In this document: positions 25,460-35,400 of the stretch, one piece after another | How the letters are laid out: each line of letters begins with the position of its first letter | Position numbering within the stretch: position 1 is the stretch's first letter | Origin: Aurantibacter aestuarii | Lineage (GTDB): Bacteria; Bacteroidota; Bacteroidia; Flavobacteriales; Flavobacteriaceae | Direction of reading: 5' to 3' | DNA: 64,000 nt | Assembly: GCF_003008425.1 (NCBI RefSeq) | Contig: NZ_PXOQ01000009.1 | Coordinates: 813,501-877,500, forward strand | Notes under the pieces: generated by a model | Databases searched by the model: none | What the model was told of the DNA's origin: nothing | What the model saw: the letters and a program-made list of their open reading frames with translations, nothing else | Program-made: the position numbers and the translations under genes

Positions 25460-25521
25460 TTTTAGTATTTTACTATAAATCAATGACTTACAAGTATTTT
25501 ATGAATAAAAGTAAATTAAAC

Positions 25522-27447
25522 TTACTTCAACACTGAAAACTCGATTTTAGAATCGTTATACAAAGTATGTGTTTGGTTTTTAAAATCTTTTTCTTGGGCT
25601 TTATAAATATTAGGCACAAAAGTTTGCGGATTTAAATCGATTAAAGGAAACCAGGTACTTTGCACTTGTATTTGCAACTTGTGCCCTGCTTTAATGGTAT
25701 GATACACATCTTGAAGTTTAATATTAACTTCGGTTTTTTGATTTGGCACAAATGGTTCTGGATGTTCAAAACTATTTCTAAATCGGCCACGCATTACTTC
25801 ACTTCTTACCATCATATGGTAATTGCTTAGCTTTAAATGGTCTTGCATGCCTTCCTCCTGCTCTGCAATATCACTAGGATGTACATCTATAACTTTTACA
25901 ATCCAATCGGCATCGGTTCCTGTAGTGGAAACTTTAAGGCTAGCTAAAATATCTCCAGCTAAAGTTAAATCTTCTTTTAAAACGTCGGTTTCAAACACTA
26001 ATACATCTGGTCGTCTTGCAGCAAAACGCTGGTCGTCTGTCATATACTTTCGAGGGGTAAAAACGGTTTTAATGTCTTCAGAATAAGGTACTGGTTTTTT
26101 TAAATTACTAACGAACACTTCTTTAGTACTTCCTTTTTTGGTTTGTGACAAGTCCTGATTTTCATTTAAAAACATATGATGCTTCACCATATTTTTAGGT
26201 GGCCATTCTGTGTAACTACTCCATTGTTTTTTACCAGAATCGAACACATAAGCTTCTGGAAGACCAGAATTTTTATCGCCTTTACCTTTTAGAAAATGAT
26301 TGAAGAATTTAGTCTCCACTTCTTTTTGAAAATTTAAAGAAATAGAATCTCCAAAATAATAATTTCCAACATAATTTTTAACATCGGTTTTTGCCCATCG
26401 TCCATGATCCCAGGGTCCAAACACAAGTGTATTATAATTATTAGGATTGTGTTTTTCTATAGTTTTATAAGTTTCTAATGGTCCGTATAAATCTTCTGCA
26501 TCAAAAAAACCACCAACAATCATTGTTGCCACGCTAGATTTAATAGTTTTTAAATGCTGAATTAATCCTTTTGGCTTCCATAAGCTATCATAATTAGGAT
26601 GTTCTATTATTTCTTTCCAAAACACATCATCTATTTCATTAGATTTTGAAACACTACTGCCATCAGGGTTTTTATATTGAAAAAAATGATTCAAATTACT
26701 AAGTGGTCCTGCATCTAAAAAGAATTGGTATTGATCCTGTGTTCCCAAATCTGGCGTTTTATACCAAGTAGAATCGGTAGGTTTATTCTTTTCAGTTCCA
26801 AAAAGCGAAATCGCTCTAAAATAACTTAGCATAAATGCACCGTTGTGATGAAAATCGTCAAAAAAGAAATCGCCAATACAAGCTTGAGGCGACGCTGCTT
26901 TTAAAGCCGGATGCGCATCTATAGTAGAATAGGTTGCGTAATAACCCGGATAAGAAATCCCCCAAGTTCCCACACGACCATTATTGTTTTTTACATTATT
27001 TACTAACCAATCTATGGTATCGTAAGTATCAGAAGATTCATCGGTTTGATTTCCCGTTTTATTGGGAATATAAGCGCGCATATTATCATAAACACCTTCA
27101 CTTTTCCAACGACCACGAACATCCTGATACACAATAATATTGCCTTCTTTCATTAAATGCTCATTAGGACCTATTTTTTCCTTCAATTCATCTTTTCCAT
27201 AAGGTTTTGAACTATATGGCGTACGCATCATTAAAATTGGATAAGTTTTAGTGGTATCTTTAGGAGAATAAATGGTGGTATATAATTTTATACCATCGCG
27301 CATAGATATTTCGACTTCTTTTTTATTATAATGCTGTTCTACGTAACTAAGTTCTTTAGTTTCTGCTGAAATTTCTTGTTCTGCCTCATAATTTTTACAA
27401 TTAAAACAAAGTAAAACTATAATTAAAATGTATAACGAGTGTTTCAT
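25522..27447 (-). CDS. CocE/NonD family hydrolase (S15-like, X-Pro acyl-peptidase)
   Basis: 641 residues with a lipoprotein-like signal (N-terminal hydrophobic run ending FNCKN). The alpha/beta-hydrolase core starts with VEISMRDGIKLYTTIYSP. The nucleophile Ser is in TWGISYPGYY (GxSYxG). A helical cap follows, then the C-terminal jelly-roll domain (from about residue 430) ending in QVQSTWFPLIDLNPQ. Relatives cleave acyl or X-Pro bonds, for example cocaine esterase or glutaryl-7-ACA acylase. The natural substrate is unknown. It probably acts in the periplasm or at the surface. The Lrp-type regulator just upstream could control it. Confidence 0.88.
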   Translation of the reverse strand: MKHSLYILIIVLLCFNCKNYEAEQEISAETKELSYVEQHYNKKEVEISMRDGIKLYTTIYSPKDTTKTYPILMMRTPYSSKPYGKDELKEKIGPNEHLMKEGNIIVYQDVRGRWKSEGVYDNMRAYIPNKTGNQTDESSDTYDTIDWLVNNVKNNNGRVGTWGISYPGYYATYSTIDAHPALKAASPQACIGDFFFDDFHHNGAFMLSYFRAISLFGTEKNKPTDSTWYKTPDLGTQDQYQFFLDAGPLSNLNHFFQYKNPDGSSVSKSNEIDDVFWKEIIEHPNYDSLWKPKGLIQHLKTIKSSVATMIVGGFFDAEDLYGPLETYKTIEKHNPNNYNTLVFGPWDHGRWAKTDVKNYVGNYYFGDSISLNFQKEVETKFFNHFLKGKGDKNSGLPEAYVFDSGKKQWSSYTEWPPKNMVKHHMFLNENQDLSQTKKGSTKEVFVSNLKKPVPYSEDIKTVFTPRKYMTDDQRFAARRPDVLVFETDVLKEDLTLAGDILASLKVSTTGTDADWIVKVIDVHPSDIAEQEEGMQDHLKLSNYHMMVRSEVMRGRFRNSFEHPEPFVPNQKTEVNIKLQDVYHTIKAGHKLQIQVQSTWFPLIDLNPQTFVPNIYKAQEKDFKNQTHTLYNDSKIEFSVLK

Positions 27448-27495
27448 AAAATTGGTTTTTTATAAAGTTACAAATTGTATTAAAGCGACTTACTT

Positions 27496-27936
27496 TTAGG
27501 ACATTTTTTTTATAGAATTATTTTTGACTACATGAGATAACACAATTTGAGTTTTTGTTTCGCCATAAACAATTAATTGATCTATAAAAGATTCTAAATG
27601 CTTCTGATTTCTTAAAACCACTTCCATAACAATATTTTCATTACCAGTTATTCTGTAGCAATTAACTACCTCATCATAAGTTTTTACTTTCTCCAGAAAA
27701 GGTTTTAGCTTCCCCATAAAAGCTCTAAGGTTTATAATTGCTTTAAGCTGATAACCGACTTCAAAAGGAGACACAGTTGTATGGTAACTTTCTATTATTC
27801 CTGCATCCTCCATCTTTTTTATACGTTCTGTAACAGCTGGTGAGCTAATACCAACTTGTCTACCAATTTCCGAACTTGAAGTTCTGGCGTTCTTTTGCAA
27901 AATTTTGAGTATGTTCCAGCTTATCGTATCTACCAT
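27496..27936 (-). CDS. Lrp/AsnC-family transcriptional regulator
   Basis: 146 residues. N-terminal winged helix-turn-helix: ILKILQKNARTSSSEIGRQV then GISSPAVTERIKKMEDAGII. The C-terminal RAM/ligand-binding domain contains the GNENIVMEVVLRNQ strand and ends in ...SIKKMS. Such proteins sense amino acids and act as octamers. It lies 48 nt upstream of the CocE-like gene on the same strand, and is divergent from the unknown gene at 28064, so either could be a target. Confidence 0.92.
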   Translation of the reverse strand: MVDTISWNILKILQKNARTSSSEIGRQVGISSPAVTERIKKMEDAGIIESYHTTVSPFEVGYQLKAIINLRAFMGKLKPFLEKVKTYDEVVNCYRITGNENIVMEVVLRNQKHLESFIDQLIVYGETKTQIVLSHVVKNNSIKKMS

Positions 27937-28030
27937 AGTATTTAAACAAAAACTTATTAATATATTTAATTATTAAAGTAAATATATGTTTTTAATTTAA
28001 ATCTTAAATACATTTTTTTAAACTTGTTAG

Positions 28031-28038
28031 TAATTTTG
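28031..28038 (+). promoter_or_regulatory. -7 box of the gene at 28064
   Basis: TAATTTTG fits TAnnTTTG, 25 nt before the ATG. No good -33 element is seen. Confidence 0.45.
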
Positions 28039-28063
28039 ATAAAACTGTTTGCCTTAAATAACT

Positions 28064-28453
28064 ATGTACGCACCTACACATTTATCGAATTCTCCTATGT
28101 ATAGGAAAGCTTTAGATATTTTTAATCTATCGTCTTCCATATCACATTATTTAGGAGAAGATCTTGCTGCGTTAAACCAAGATGGTGTCGAGGATATTAA
28201 TGTGTATTTTTCTGGGGATATTATTACCTACTCCAATGCTTTGGCACCACATATTTTAAAAGCTGAGATGGCTTCATTTTCCGATAACAAATACAAACAT
28301 GCCAATTTAGTTAAACAGTTAACTAACAAATTGTATGTAAGCTGCAAGAAACTTGAACGCTGTAATAGCAACGGTAAAGATTACATTCCTATATTAAGAC
28401 AAGAACTTAAAAAGTTTAGAAAGTTACAGCGTACGTGGTTTTTAACGCTTTAA
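28064..28453 (+). CDS. Conserved hypothetical protein, alpha-helical
   Basis: 129 residues, no signal peptide and no membrane segment. Mostly helical, with a basic C-terminus (LRQELKKFRKLQRTWFLTL). A central stretch, NVYFSGDIITYSNALAPHI, is neutral to acidic. I recognise no characterised domain; the sequence has the look of a family found only in flavobacteria. It has its own -7 box. Its stop interlocks with that of the convergent degenerate DEAD-box gene (4-nt overlap). Confidence 0.7.
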   Translation: MYAPTHLSNSPMYRKALDIFNLSSSISHYLGEDLAALNQDGVEDINVYFSGDIITYSNALAPHILKAEMASFSDNKYKHANLVKQLTNKLYVSCKKLERCNSNGKDYIPILRQELKKFRKLQRTWFLTL

Positions 28454-29094
28454 TTTTCTTCTGAAACAACCGTTTTCGTTTTAACCACTTCTGCATTGAA
28501 CATAAATGTTTCTCGATAGTTTTCGATTTTTTTGTGCATAGCATCTGCAAGAATTACAAATTTGCATTTATTACTAACACTTTCCGACAAACGTAAAATA
28601 TCGTTATGGTAGTTGTTTCGATTTAAAAACTCCGCATCATATACGCAGAACAACAACAATTCTCCCATATGTAGACTATTCTGGTAATACAGTTTATTTA
28701 ATCGTTTTGGGGTTACAATTAAAACATCTACTCCATGATAGACTTCTTCACGTTGTTTTTCTAAATCATATTCTGAATAAGCTTTGTAAACCCTAAGATT
28801 GGTATGCTTTGTATATTCTTCAAAACGTTCAGCTAAATCCCATGTAGCTTGCTTGTCTTTTACCACAATAATGCATCTTGGAGAGTCTTCATCTTCAAAA
28901 GCTTCACATTTCAATTTCTGTAAAACCCCCATAATTAATGCGGTTGTTTTTCCTGCTCCTTTTGGACCAATACCATAAACACTTTTACCTGCTTTTATAT
29001 GCGGTATGATTTTTTTCTGAAATGGTGCATAGCTTGTAATGTTCTTAGATTCTAAAACATTTTTTAGCGTTGGATGAAGTTTTTTAAAGGACAT
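28450..29094 (-). CDS. Degenerate DEAD-box protein, single RecA domain
   Basis: 214 residues from the ATG at 29094. MSFKKLHPTL matches the start of DEAD helicases, whereas a start seven codons upstream would lie next to a terminator hairpin. F25/Q26 form the Q-motif region, GPKGAGKT (43-50) is a good P-loop, and TPKR (128-131) is motif Ib. Motif II is DAEF (153-156) instead of DEAD, so the catalytic Glu is lost, and motif III is ADA instead of SAT. The second RecA domain is absent. It may bind ATP and RNA without unwinding, as a regulator or ribosome-assembly partner. The cleanly open frame argues against simple decay. Confidence 0.82.
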   Translation of the reverse strand: MSFKKLHPTLKNVLESKNITSYAPFQKKIIPHIKAGKSVYGIGPKGAGKTTALIMGVLQKLKCEAFEDEDSPRCIIVVKDKQATWDLAERFEEYTKHTNLRVYKAYSEYDLEKQREEVYHGVDVLIVTPKRLNKLYYQNSLHMGELLLFCVYDAEFLNRNNYHNDILRLSESVSNKCKFVILADAMHKKIENYRETFMFNAEVVKTKTVVSEEN

Positions 29095-29107
29095 AGTTTT
29101 AAATTTA

Positions 29108-29136
29108 AAAAGCACTTAAAGAGTTTAAGTGCTTTT
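29108..29136 (-). terminator. Terminator hairpin 13 nt upstream of the degenerate DEAD gene
   Basis: AAAAGCACTTAAA (29108-29120) pairs perfectly with TTTAAGTGCTTTT (29124-29136), loop of 3 nt, with a T-rich tail on the minus strand leading directly into the ATG region. It could attenuate transcription into the gene or end a small upstream RNA. Confidence 0.75.
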
Positions 29137-29169
29137 ACAATTTGTTGCAAGATATGAATTTTGTATTTA

Positions 29170-29229
29170 TTATAATGTAATTAATATCTTAAACCCACCT
29201 AAACTACTTATATAAAAAGATTCAGGCAT
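29170..29229 (-). CDS. Candidate 19-residue leader peptide
   Basis: ATG at 29229, TAA at 29170, encoding MPESFYISSLGGFKILITL. It lies between the hsp20 terminator and the hairpin at 29108-29136, on the same strand as the degenerate DEAD gene. The even hydrophobic composition looks protein-like, but at this length a chance frame is quite possible. If translated, it could act as a leader that influences the downstream terminator. Confidence 0.3.
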   Translation of the reverse strand: MPESFYISSLGGFKILITL

Positions 29230-29302
29230 TTTAATGAGTATAACTTAAAACGTGATATTTAACTTCATTTTTTTTTAACATCGATTGCTGTTTTAAATTA
29301 AA

Positions 29303-29340
29303 AAAGTGTAATTGGATGTTTTAAAATCGAATTACACTTT
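29303..29340 (-). terminator. Terminator of hsp20
   Basis: AAAGTGTAATT (29303-29313) pairs with AATTACACTTT (29330-29340), and the loop can form three more pairs. On the minus strand it is followed by a T run. It lies 25 nt after the hsp20 stop. Confidence 0.75.
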
Positions 29341-29364
29341 CAAACTAAAAATCTGTAAAGTAAA

Positions 29365-29829
29365 TTATGTAATTTTAATACTACGAACAGGCTTTTGTTT
29401 TGCCTCTTCTTTTTTAGGTAGCAAAATACTTAATACTCCATCTTTATAACTAGCGTTTATAGCCTCATCATCCACAGAATCTGGTAAAGTAAATGTTCTT
29501 TTAAAAGACGCATAACCAAATTCTTTTCGACTATAATTCTCTTCCTTATTTTCGGTTTCTTCCTTAATTTCGGCAGATATAGACAACACTTTATGATCTA
29601 AATCTAACTTAAAGTCTTTCTTATCAAAACCTGGCACCGCCAATTCTACTGTAAAAGCCTCAGCATTTTCCTTAATATTCACTTTAGGCATTTCATAATC
29701 TAAATGATTAAAAACAGATGGAATATCACGATTTAACATATCGTCAAACCAGTGCGATAAGTTTGTAAAATTATTTTTCGTTTTGTTTGCTATTGTTCCA
29801 TTATGAGGAACAGTTACTAAATTACTCAT
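29365..29829 (-). CDS. Hsp20/alpha-crystallin small heat shock protein
   Basis: 154 residues. The alpha-crystallin domain runs from about 45 to 140: PKVNIKENAEAFTVELAVPG at its start, the family's A-x-x-x-n-G-v-L signature as ASYKDGVLSILLPK, and an IxI-like end, RSIKIT, which docks on neighbouring subunits. It holds unfolding proteins without ATP. Single-gene unit with a terminator. The 280-nt upstream gap shows no CIRCE-type inverted repeat that I can see. Confidence 0.93.
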   Translation of the reverse strand: MSNLVTVPHNGTIANKTKNNFTNLSHWFDDMLNRDIPSVFNHLDYEMPKVNIKENAEAFTVELAVPGFDKKDFKLDLDHKVLSISAEIKEETENKEENYSRKEFGYASFKRTFTLPDSVDDEAINASYKDGVLSILLPKKEEAKQKPVRSIKIT

Positions 29830-30075
29830 AATAATAAATTTTTTAATTAAACATTATTTTATTTTAAAATCTTTTGTTGATTTAATAGATAATAGACAAA
29901 ATAAATACCAAACAGAAAATTATGCCTTATTATAGTTTTTATGATAAAAAATGCTAATGCTTTATGTCATAATGTCGTTTTACTACTAAAATCACATGTC
30001 TTTTTGTCGTGTTTTAATTTTTATTAAAGTTAAATATACGTCAACTGCCCTATTTCAAACTATGCGTTTTGAGGA

Positions 30076-30083
30076 TAAATTTG
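30076..30083 (+). promoter_or_regulatory. -7 box of the beta-helix gene
   Basis: TAAATTTG fits TAnnTTTG, 27 nt before the ATG at 30111. The rest of the 29830-30110 gap is AT-rich and holds nothing else that I can name. Confidence 0.5.
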
Positions 30084-30110
30084 TAAATACATTCTTAAAC
30101 ATTAAGCCTT

Positions 30111-31154
30111 ATGAAAACTTTATTATTTTGCATTTTAAGCTGCTTAACTATTGAAGTAAGCTTTGCACAAAACATTTTAATTGTAGACAACAACCCTGTT
30201 GTAGACACTACTCCTGCAGATGTATTTAACAACTTTAACGATGCACAAACTGCAGCTGTTAATGGGGACATTATTTACGTACAACCATCTATCACTGCAT
30301 ATGGCTCTGTAAATATTACAAAAGAAATAACTGTTTATGGCATTGGACACGAACCAGAATTGAACAGCGGTAGAAATGCTTCTTTTAATGGTATTGGTAT
30401 TGTAGCAGATAATGTAACAGTATCTGGCTTAGACATTACCGGATCTGGAATTGTATTTTCTGGAACAAGATCTAATATTAAAATTGAAAATAATAGAACT
30501 ACTGGTGTTACATTAAATTCTGCAATAACAAATAACATTTCCATACAAGGAAATATTATATTAACCGCATTAGGTTTAAATGCCAACCCTGCAAATGCTA
30601 CTAATATTACTATAACTCACAATTTTTTTGACTCTACAAATAATAACGGGATTCAAAATTTAAACAGCTCAACCATTTTTAATAATAATGTAATTTATTT
30701 TGCTCTTAATAATACTTTATCAATATTTTCAAATCCAATAGACTTAGTTGCCCAAAATAATGTTTTTGTAAGCACTGGTACTTTTAATGGAACAAACTGG
30801 TGGTCTGGTGGAACACCAATTACTTTTAATAATTGTTTATCTTTTAGTTATAGTGGTATTACTCTAGCTGCTCTAAATGGATCTGGTAATTTTAATAATA
30901 CCAACCCACAGTTTACTTCTATACCAGTAAACAACCCAACTTTTAACGTAGCTAACGATTATACCATTGGTTCTGGATCTCTTGGAACAGATGGTAATAC
31001 TATTGGCTTATTTAATGGCACTTACGATTTTGATATGAGAGGTTACCCAACCTTATTACCATATATTTCTGAAATGACTGTGGTTAATAATATGATTATG
31101 GCTGGTCAAAACCTTGATGTTAATTTAAAAGCAAACGCTAACAAAACCAACTAA
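30111..31154 (+). CDS. Secreted right-handed beta-helix protein
   Basis: 347 residues. The signal peptide ends in SFAQ (cleavage after about residue 20). The body is a ladder of short Asn/Ile/Thr-rich turns such as ADNVTVSGLDITGSGIVF and NISIQGNIILTAL, typical of parallel beta-helices (NosD/pectate-lyase-like folds). No catalytic motif is visible and no T9SS sorting domain ends it, so it may stay periplasmic or be carried by a partner. It lies 13 nt before a T9SS protein with four repeats, probably in the same operon. Confidence 0.78.
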   Translation: MKTLLFCILSCLTIEVSFAQNILIVDNNPVVDTTPADVFNNFNDAQTAAVNGDIIYVQPSITAYGSVNITKEITVYGIGHEPELNSGRNASFNGIGIVADNVTVSGLDITGSGIVFSGTRSNIKIENNRTTGVTLNSAITNNISIQGNIILTALGLNANPANATNITITHNFFDSTNNNGIQNLNSSTIFNNNVIYFALNNTLSIFSNPIDLVAQNNVFVSTGTFNGTNWWSGGTPITFNNCLSFSYSGITLAALNGSGNFNNTNPQFTSIPVNNPTFNVANDYTIGSGSLGTDGNTIGLFNGTYDFDMRGYPTLLPYISEMTVVNNMIMAGQNLDVNLKANANKTN

Positions 31155-31167
31155 AAACCTAGAACCT

Positions 31168-32391
31168 ATGAAAACTATTTTTTTTAGTTTAATAGTTCTA
31201 CTTTTTACATCCTTTGGTTCAGCTCAAGATGATATCGATTTAATTGAATATTTTTTTGACAACGATCCTGGACTGGGGCTTGCAACACCTTTAGATATTA
31301 ATCCGGATGCAGAAATTATTAATAGTAGCTTTAGTATTTCGACATCTGGATTAACAGAAGGGACGCACAGATTATTTATTAGAACGATTAAACAAGACGG
31401 TACTATTGGTTTGTATGAACATAAGACCTTTAGAATTTATCCTACACCAGACAATAACACCGCAGATATAGTAGAAATGGAATACTTCTTTAATACCGAT
31501 CCTGGTGTTGGAAACGGATTTGTGTTAGATGTAACTGATGCAGCCAATATAGATGAAGTGATTACATTGAATACCTCATCTTTACCTGTTGGCACGCATA
31601 GAGCTTTTGTAAGAGTTAAAAATGCTGATGATACGTATAGTATTTATGAACACAAAACTTTTAGAGTCTATCCTACTCCAGATAATAACGCTGCAGATAT
31701 TGTAGAAGTGGAATACTTCTTTAATACCGATCCTGGTGTTGGTAACGGATTTGTGTTAGATGTAACCGATGCAGCCGATATAGATGAAGTGATTACGTTA
31801 AACACCTCTGCATTACCAGTAGGCACACACAGAGCTTTTTTAAGAGTTAAAAATGCCAATAATATTTACAGTATTTATGAGCATAGAACTTTTAGAGTTT
31901 TTCCTACTCCAGATACTAACACCGCCAATATAACTGCTGCAGAATTTTTTATAGATGCAGATCCTGGCATAGGCAATGGAACTGCATTAACGGTTTCTGG
32001 AGACGATATTGACACTAATTTGGTTGTCCCAACTACGGGAGCTTTAGCAGATGGATTTCATTATTTATATATTAGAGTGTTAAATGCAGATGGTAATTGG
32101 TCGCTTTGGGCAGTAGATGAATTTGAAGTAAGTGGTACATTAGGTGTTGAAGATATTGCGCTTAAAACTTTAAAAATTTATCCAAATCCTGTTGAAGATA
32201 ATTTATTTATAAGCACACCAAATACTATAAAAATAAATAATTTAAAAGTATATAATTTAGAAGGTAAATTAGTGTTAAAGACTAATACGTTTAAAGAAAA
32301 ACTAAATGTTTCTAACTTAAATGCTGGCACATATTTGGTAATTATTGAAACCGACAAAGTTACTATTAACAAAAAAATGATTAAGAACTAA
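31168..32391 (+). CDS. T9SS-exported protein with four tandem ~77-residue repeats
   Basis: 407 residues: signal peptide (about 1-20, ending GSAQ), four repeats (about 23-100, 101-177, 178-254, 255-322) and a C-terminal type A sorting domain (LKIYPNPVEDNLFIS ... KKMIKN). Each repeat begins EYFF-type, has a DPGxGNG turn and ends in a TFRxYPTPD strand, so it is beta-sandwich-like. The DPG/GNG loops might bind calcium. Export is by the type IX system to the cell surface. Repeats 2 and 3 are almost identical at DNA level. A surface adhesin or structural role is inferred. Confidence 0.82.
   Translation: MKTIFFSLIVLLFTSFGSAQDDIDLIEYFFDNDPGLGLATPLDINPDAEIINSSFSISTSGLTEGTHRLFIRTIKQDGTIGLYEHKTFRIYPTPDNNTADIVEMEYFFNTDPGVGNGFVLDVTDAANIDEVITLNTSSLPVGTHRAFVRVKNADDTYSIYEHKTFRVYPTPDNNAADIVEVEYFFNTDPGVGNGFVLDVTDAADIDEVITLNTSALPVGTHRAFLRVKNANNIYSIYEHRTFRVFPTPDTNTANITAAEFFIDADPGIGNGTALTVSGDDIDTNLVVPTTGALADGFHYLYIRVLNADGNWSLWAVDEFEVSGTLGVEDIALKTLKIYPNPVEDNLFISTPNTIKINNLKVYNLEGKLVLKTNTFKEKLNVSNLNAGTYLVIIETDKVTINKKMIKN
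31468..31929 (+). repeat. Two near-identical 231-bp tandem repeats
   Basis: Units at 31468-31698 and 31699-31929 encode repeats 2 and 3 of the T9SS protein and differ by only scattered bases. The more distant repeats 1 and 4 flank them. This indicates recent duplication and makes the locus prone to copy-number change or assembly collapse. Confidence 0.85.
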
Positions 32392-32410
32392 TCACTTTTT
32401 TAAGAAAAAC

Positions 32411-32441
32411 AAACCCCAAAATAGTTGTTATTTGGGGGTTT
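32411..32441. terminator. Terminator between the T9SS gene and icmF
   Basis: AAACCCCAAAAT (32411-32422) pairs with ATTTGGGGGTTT (32430-32441) with one mismatch and a 7-nt loop, T-rich on the plus side. Convergent genes share it. Confidence 0.8.
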
Positions 32442-32446
32442 ATTTT

Positions 32447-35400
32447 TTACATATTACGTCTATACTGACCGCCAACCTCAAATAACGCATCGGTTATTTG
32501 ACCTAAAGAACACACTTTACACACATCCATTAAAGCTTCAAAAATATTCTCGTTATGAATGGCTTTTCGTTGTAATTCTTTTAGTAAAGCATCTGTATCA
32601 TTAGACTTATGAAGGTTTTCTAATGTTTTAATCTGAAATTGTTTCTCTTCTTCCGTAGCTCTAATTACTTCCGCAGGAACAACCGTTGGAGAACCTTTAC
32701 TACTTAAGAAGGTATTTACACCAACAATTGGGAAATCGCCATTATGTTTTAAGGTTTCATAATACAAACTTTCTTCTTGGATTTTAGAACGTTGATACAT
32801 GGTTTCCATTGCTCCTAAAACGCCTCCACGTTCCGTAATTCTATCAAACTCTAATAAAACGGCTTCCTCTACTAAATCGGTTAATTCTTCAATAATAAAA
32901 GAACCTTGAATTGGATTTTCATTTTTGTTTAACCCTAATTCTTTGTTAATAATTAACTGAATGGCCATAGCACGACGCACCGATTCTTCGGTTGGCGTTG
33001 TAATAGCTTCATCGTAAGCATTGGTGTGTAACGAGTTACAGTTATCGTAAATCGCATATAATGCTTGTAATGTAGTACGAATATCATTAAAATCGATTTC
33101 CTGAGCGTGTAAACTACGTCCAGACGTTTGAATATGATATTTAAGCATTTGCGCTCTGGCATTTGCTCCGTATTTATTCTTCATGGCTTTAGCCCAAATT
33201 TTACGAGCTACACGACCTATTACGGCATATTCTGGATCTATACCGTTAGAGAAAAAGAACGATAAGTTTGGTCCGAATTTGTTAATATCCATTCCGCGAC
33301 TTAAGTAATACTCTACATATGTGAAACCGTTAGATAAAGTCAAGGCTAATTGTGTAATTGGATTGGCTCCAGCTTCTGCAATATGATATCCAGAAATAGA
33401 TACTGAATAAAAATTACGTACATTATTCTCGATAAAATATTCTTGCACATCACCCATTAATCGCAGTGCGAATTCGGTAGAGAAAATACAGGTGTTTTGC
33501 GCCTGGTCTTCTTTTAAAATATCTGCTTGTACCGTACCACGAACCTGAGCAATAGTATTCTTTTTAATATCTGCATAAACATCTGCCGGTAACACTTGGT
33601 CTCCAGTAACGCCTAAAAGAAATAAACCTAACCCGTTATTTCCTTCAGGTAAAGCACCATTATAAGTTGGTCGTTCTACGCCTTTAGATTTATAGATTTT
33701 AGCTATTTTAGCTTCCACTTCTTTTTCTAAGCAATGCCCCTTAATGTATAATTCACATTGTTGGTCTATAGCAGCATTCATAAAGAAACCTAATAACATT
33801 GGTGCTGGACCATTAATGGTCATAGACACTGAAGTTAAAACGTGTGCTAAATCGAAACCAGAATATAATTTTTTAGCATCGTCTAAACAACAAATAGATA
33901 CCCCTGCGTTTCCAATTTTACCGTAAATATCTGGACGTAAATCTGGATCGTTACCGTAAAGCGTTACACTATCGAATGCGGTAGATAAACGTTTTGCTGG
34001 TAAACCTGCACTTACATAATGAAAACGGCGGTTGGTTCTTTCCGGTCCACCTTCACCTGCAAACATACGTGCTGGATCTTCTCCGGTACGTTTAAAAGGA
34101 TATAATCCAGAAGTATAAGGGAATTCTCCCGGAACATTTTCTTGCAAACACCATTTTAAAATATCTCCCCAAGCTCTATACTTTGGTAAAGCAACTTTTG
34201 GAATTTGTAAATGTGATAAAGACTCTGAATGCGTTTCAATTTTAATTTCTTTATCCCTTACTTTAAATGAATAAATAGGGTTTTTATACTTATTTACTTT
34301 TTCGTCCCAACCTGTAATAACTTCCCAATTATATGGGTCTAAGTTTAGTTTAACTCTGTCGAATTCTCCTAACAGCATTTTTACAAAGTCTTTACTCTCG
34401 ACTGCGCACGAACTTACAGACTTCGTGTCAATACCTGCTTTATCTAACTTTGGTGTCGTATCTAAAACAGATTCTATTGTTTTAAAAATACCGTATAATT
34501 TTTGAGCAACTTCAACTTGTTTCGTAGCCGTATCGTCGTATGTACGGTTATTTTCTGCAATTTCAGATAAATAACGTGTTCTACTTGGTGGAATAACAAA
34601 AATCTTTTCGCTCATTTCTTTAGAAATCACAAAAGTAGAGTCTAATTCCGTCGCTGTTTTTTCAACCAACTTATCCATAATCGCTTTATAAAGCGTATTC
34701 ATTCCTGGATCGTTAAACTGCGAAGCTATCGTACCAAAAACTGGTAATTGATCTTGTGGTATATCCCAAAGATTATTATTACGCATGTACTGTTTCTTTA
34801 CATCACGCAAAGCATCCAAAGAACCACGTTTATCAAATTTATTAATAGCTACTAAATCGGCAAAATCAAGCATGTCGATTTTTTCTAATTGTGTGGCAGC
34901 ACCAAATTCTGGTGTCATTACATATAATGCCACATCACTGTGCTCCATAATTTCGGTATCAGATTGTCCAATACCTGAAGTTTCTAATATAATAAGGTCA
35001 AATTCTGCTGCTTTTAAAACCTCAACAGCTTCGTTAACATATTTTGATAAGGCTAAATTAGATTGACGTGTTGCCAAACTACGCATATATACGCGTTTAT
35101 TGTTAATCGCATTCATACGAATACGATCACCTAATAAAGCACCACCAGTTTTACGTTTAGATGGATCTACAGAGACTAAACCAATAGTTTTTTCTGGAAA
35201 ATCTATTAAAAAACGACGTACTAATTCATCTACTAAACTAGACTTACCTGCGCCTCCAGTTCCTGTAATTCCAAGTACAGGAGTTTTAGAATTTTTATTT
35301 TTTATATGAATTTTATCTAGGGTAGCTTTTGCAACTTCTGGGAAATTTTCGGCAGAAGAAATAACGCGAGCAATAGACTTAGGTGTTTTACTTGCTAAAT

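Noticed and set aside
31468-31929. Direct repeats considered as a CRISPR array
   Set aside because: Units are 231 bp, contiguous and in frame within a protein gene; no spacers or cas genes.
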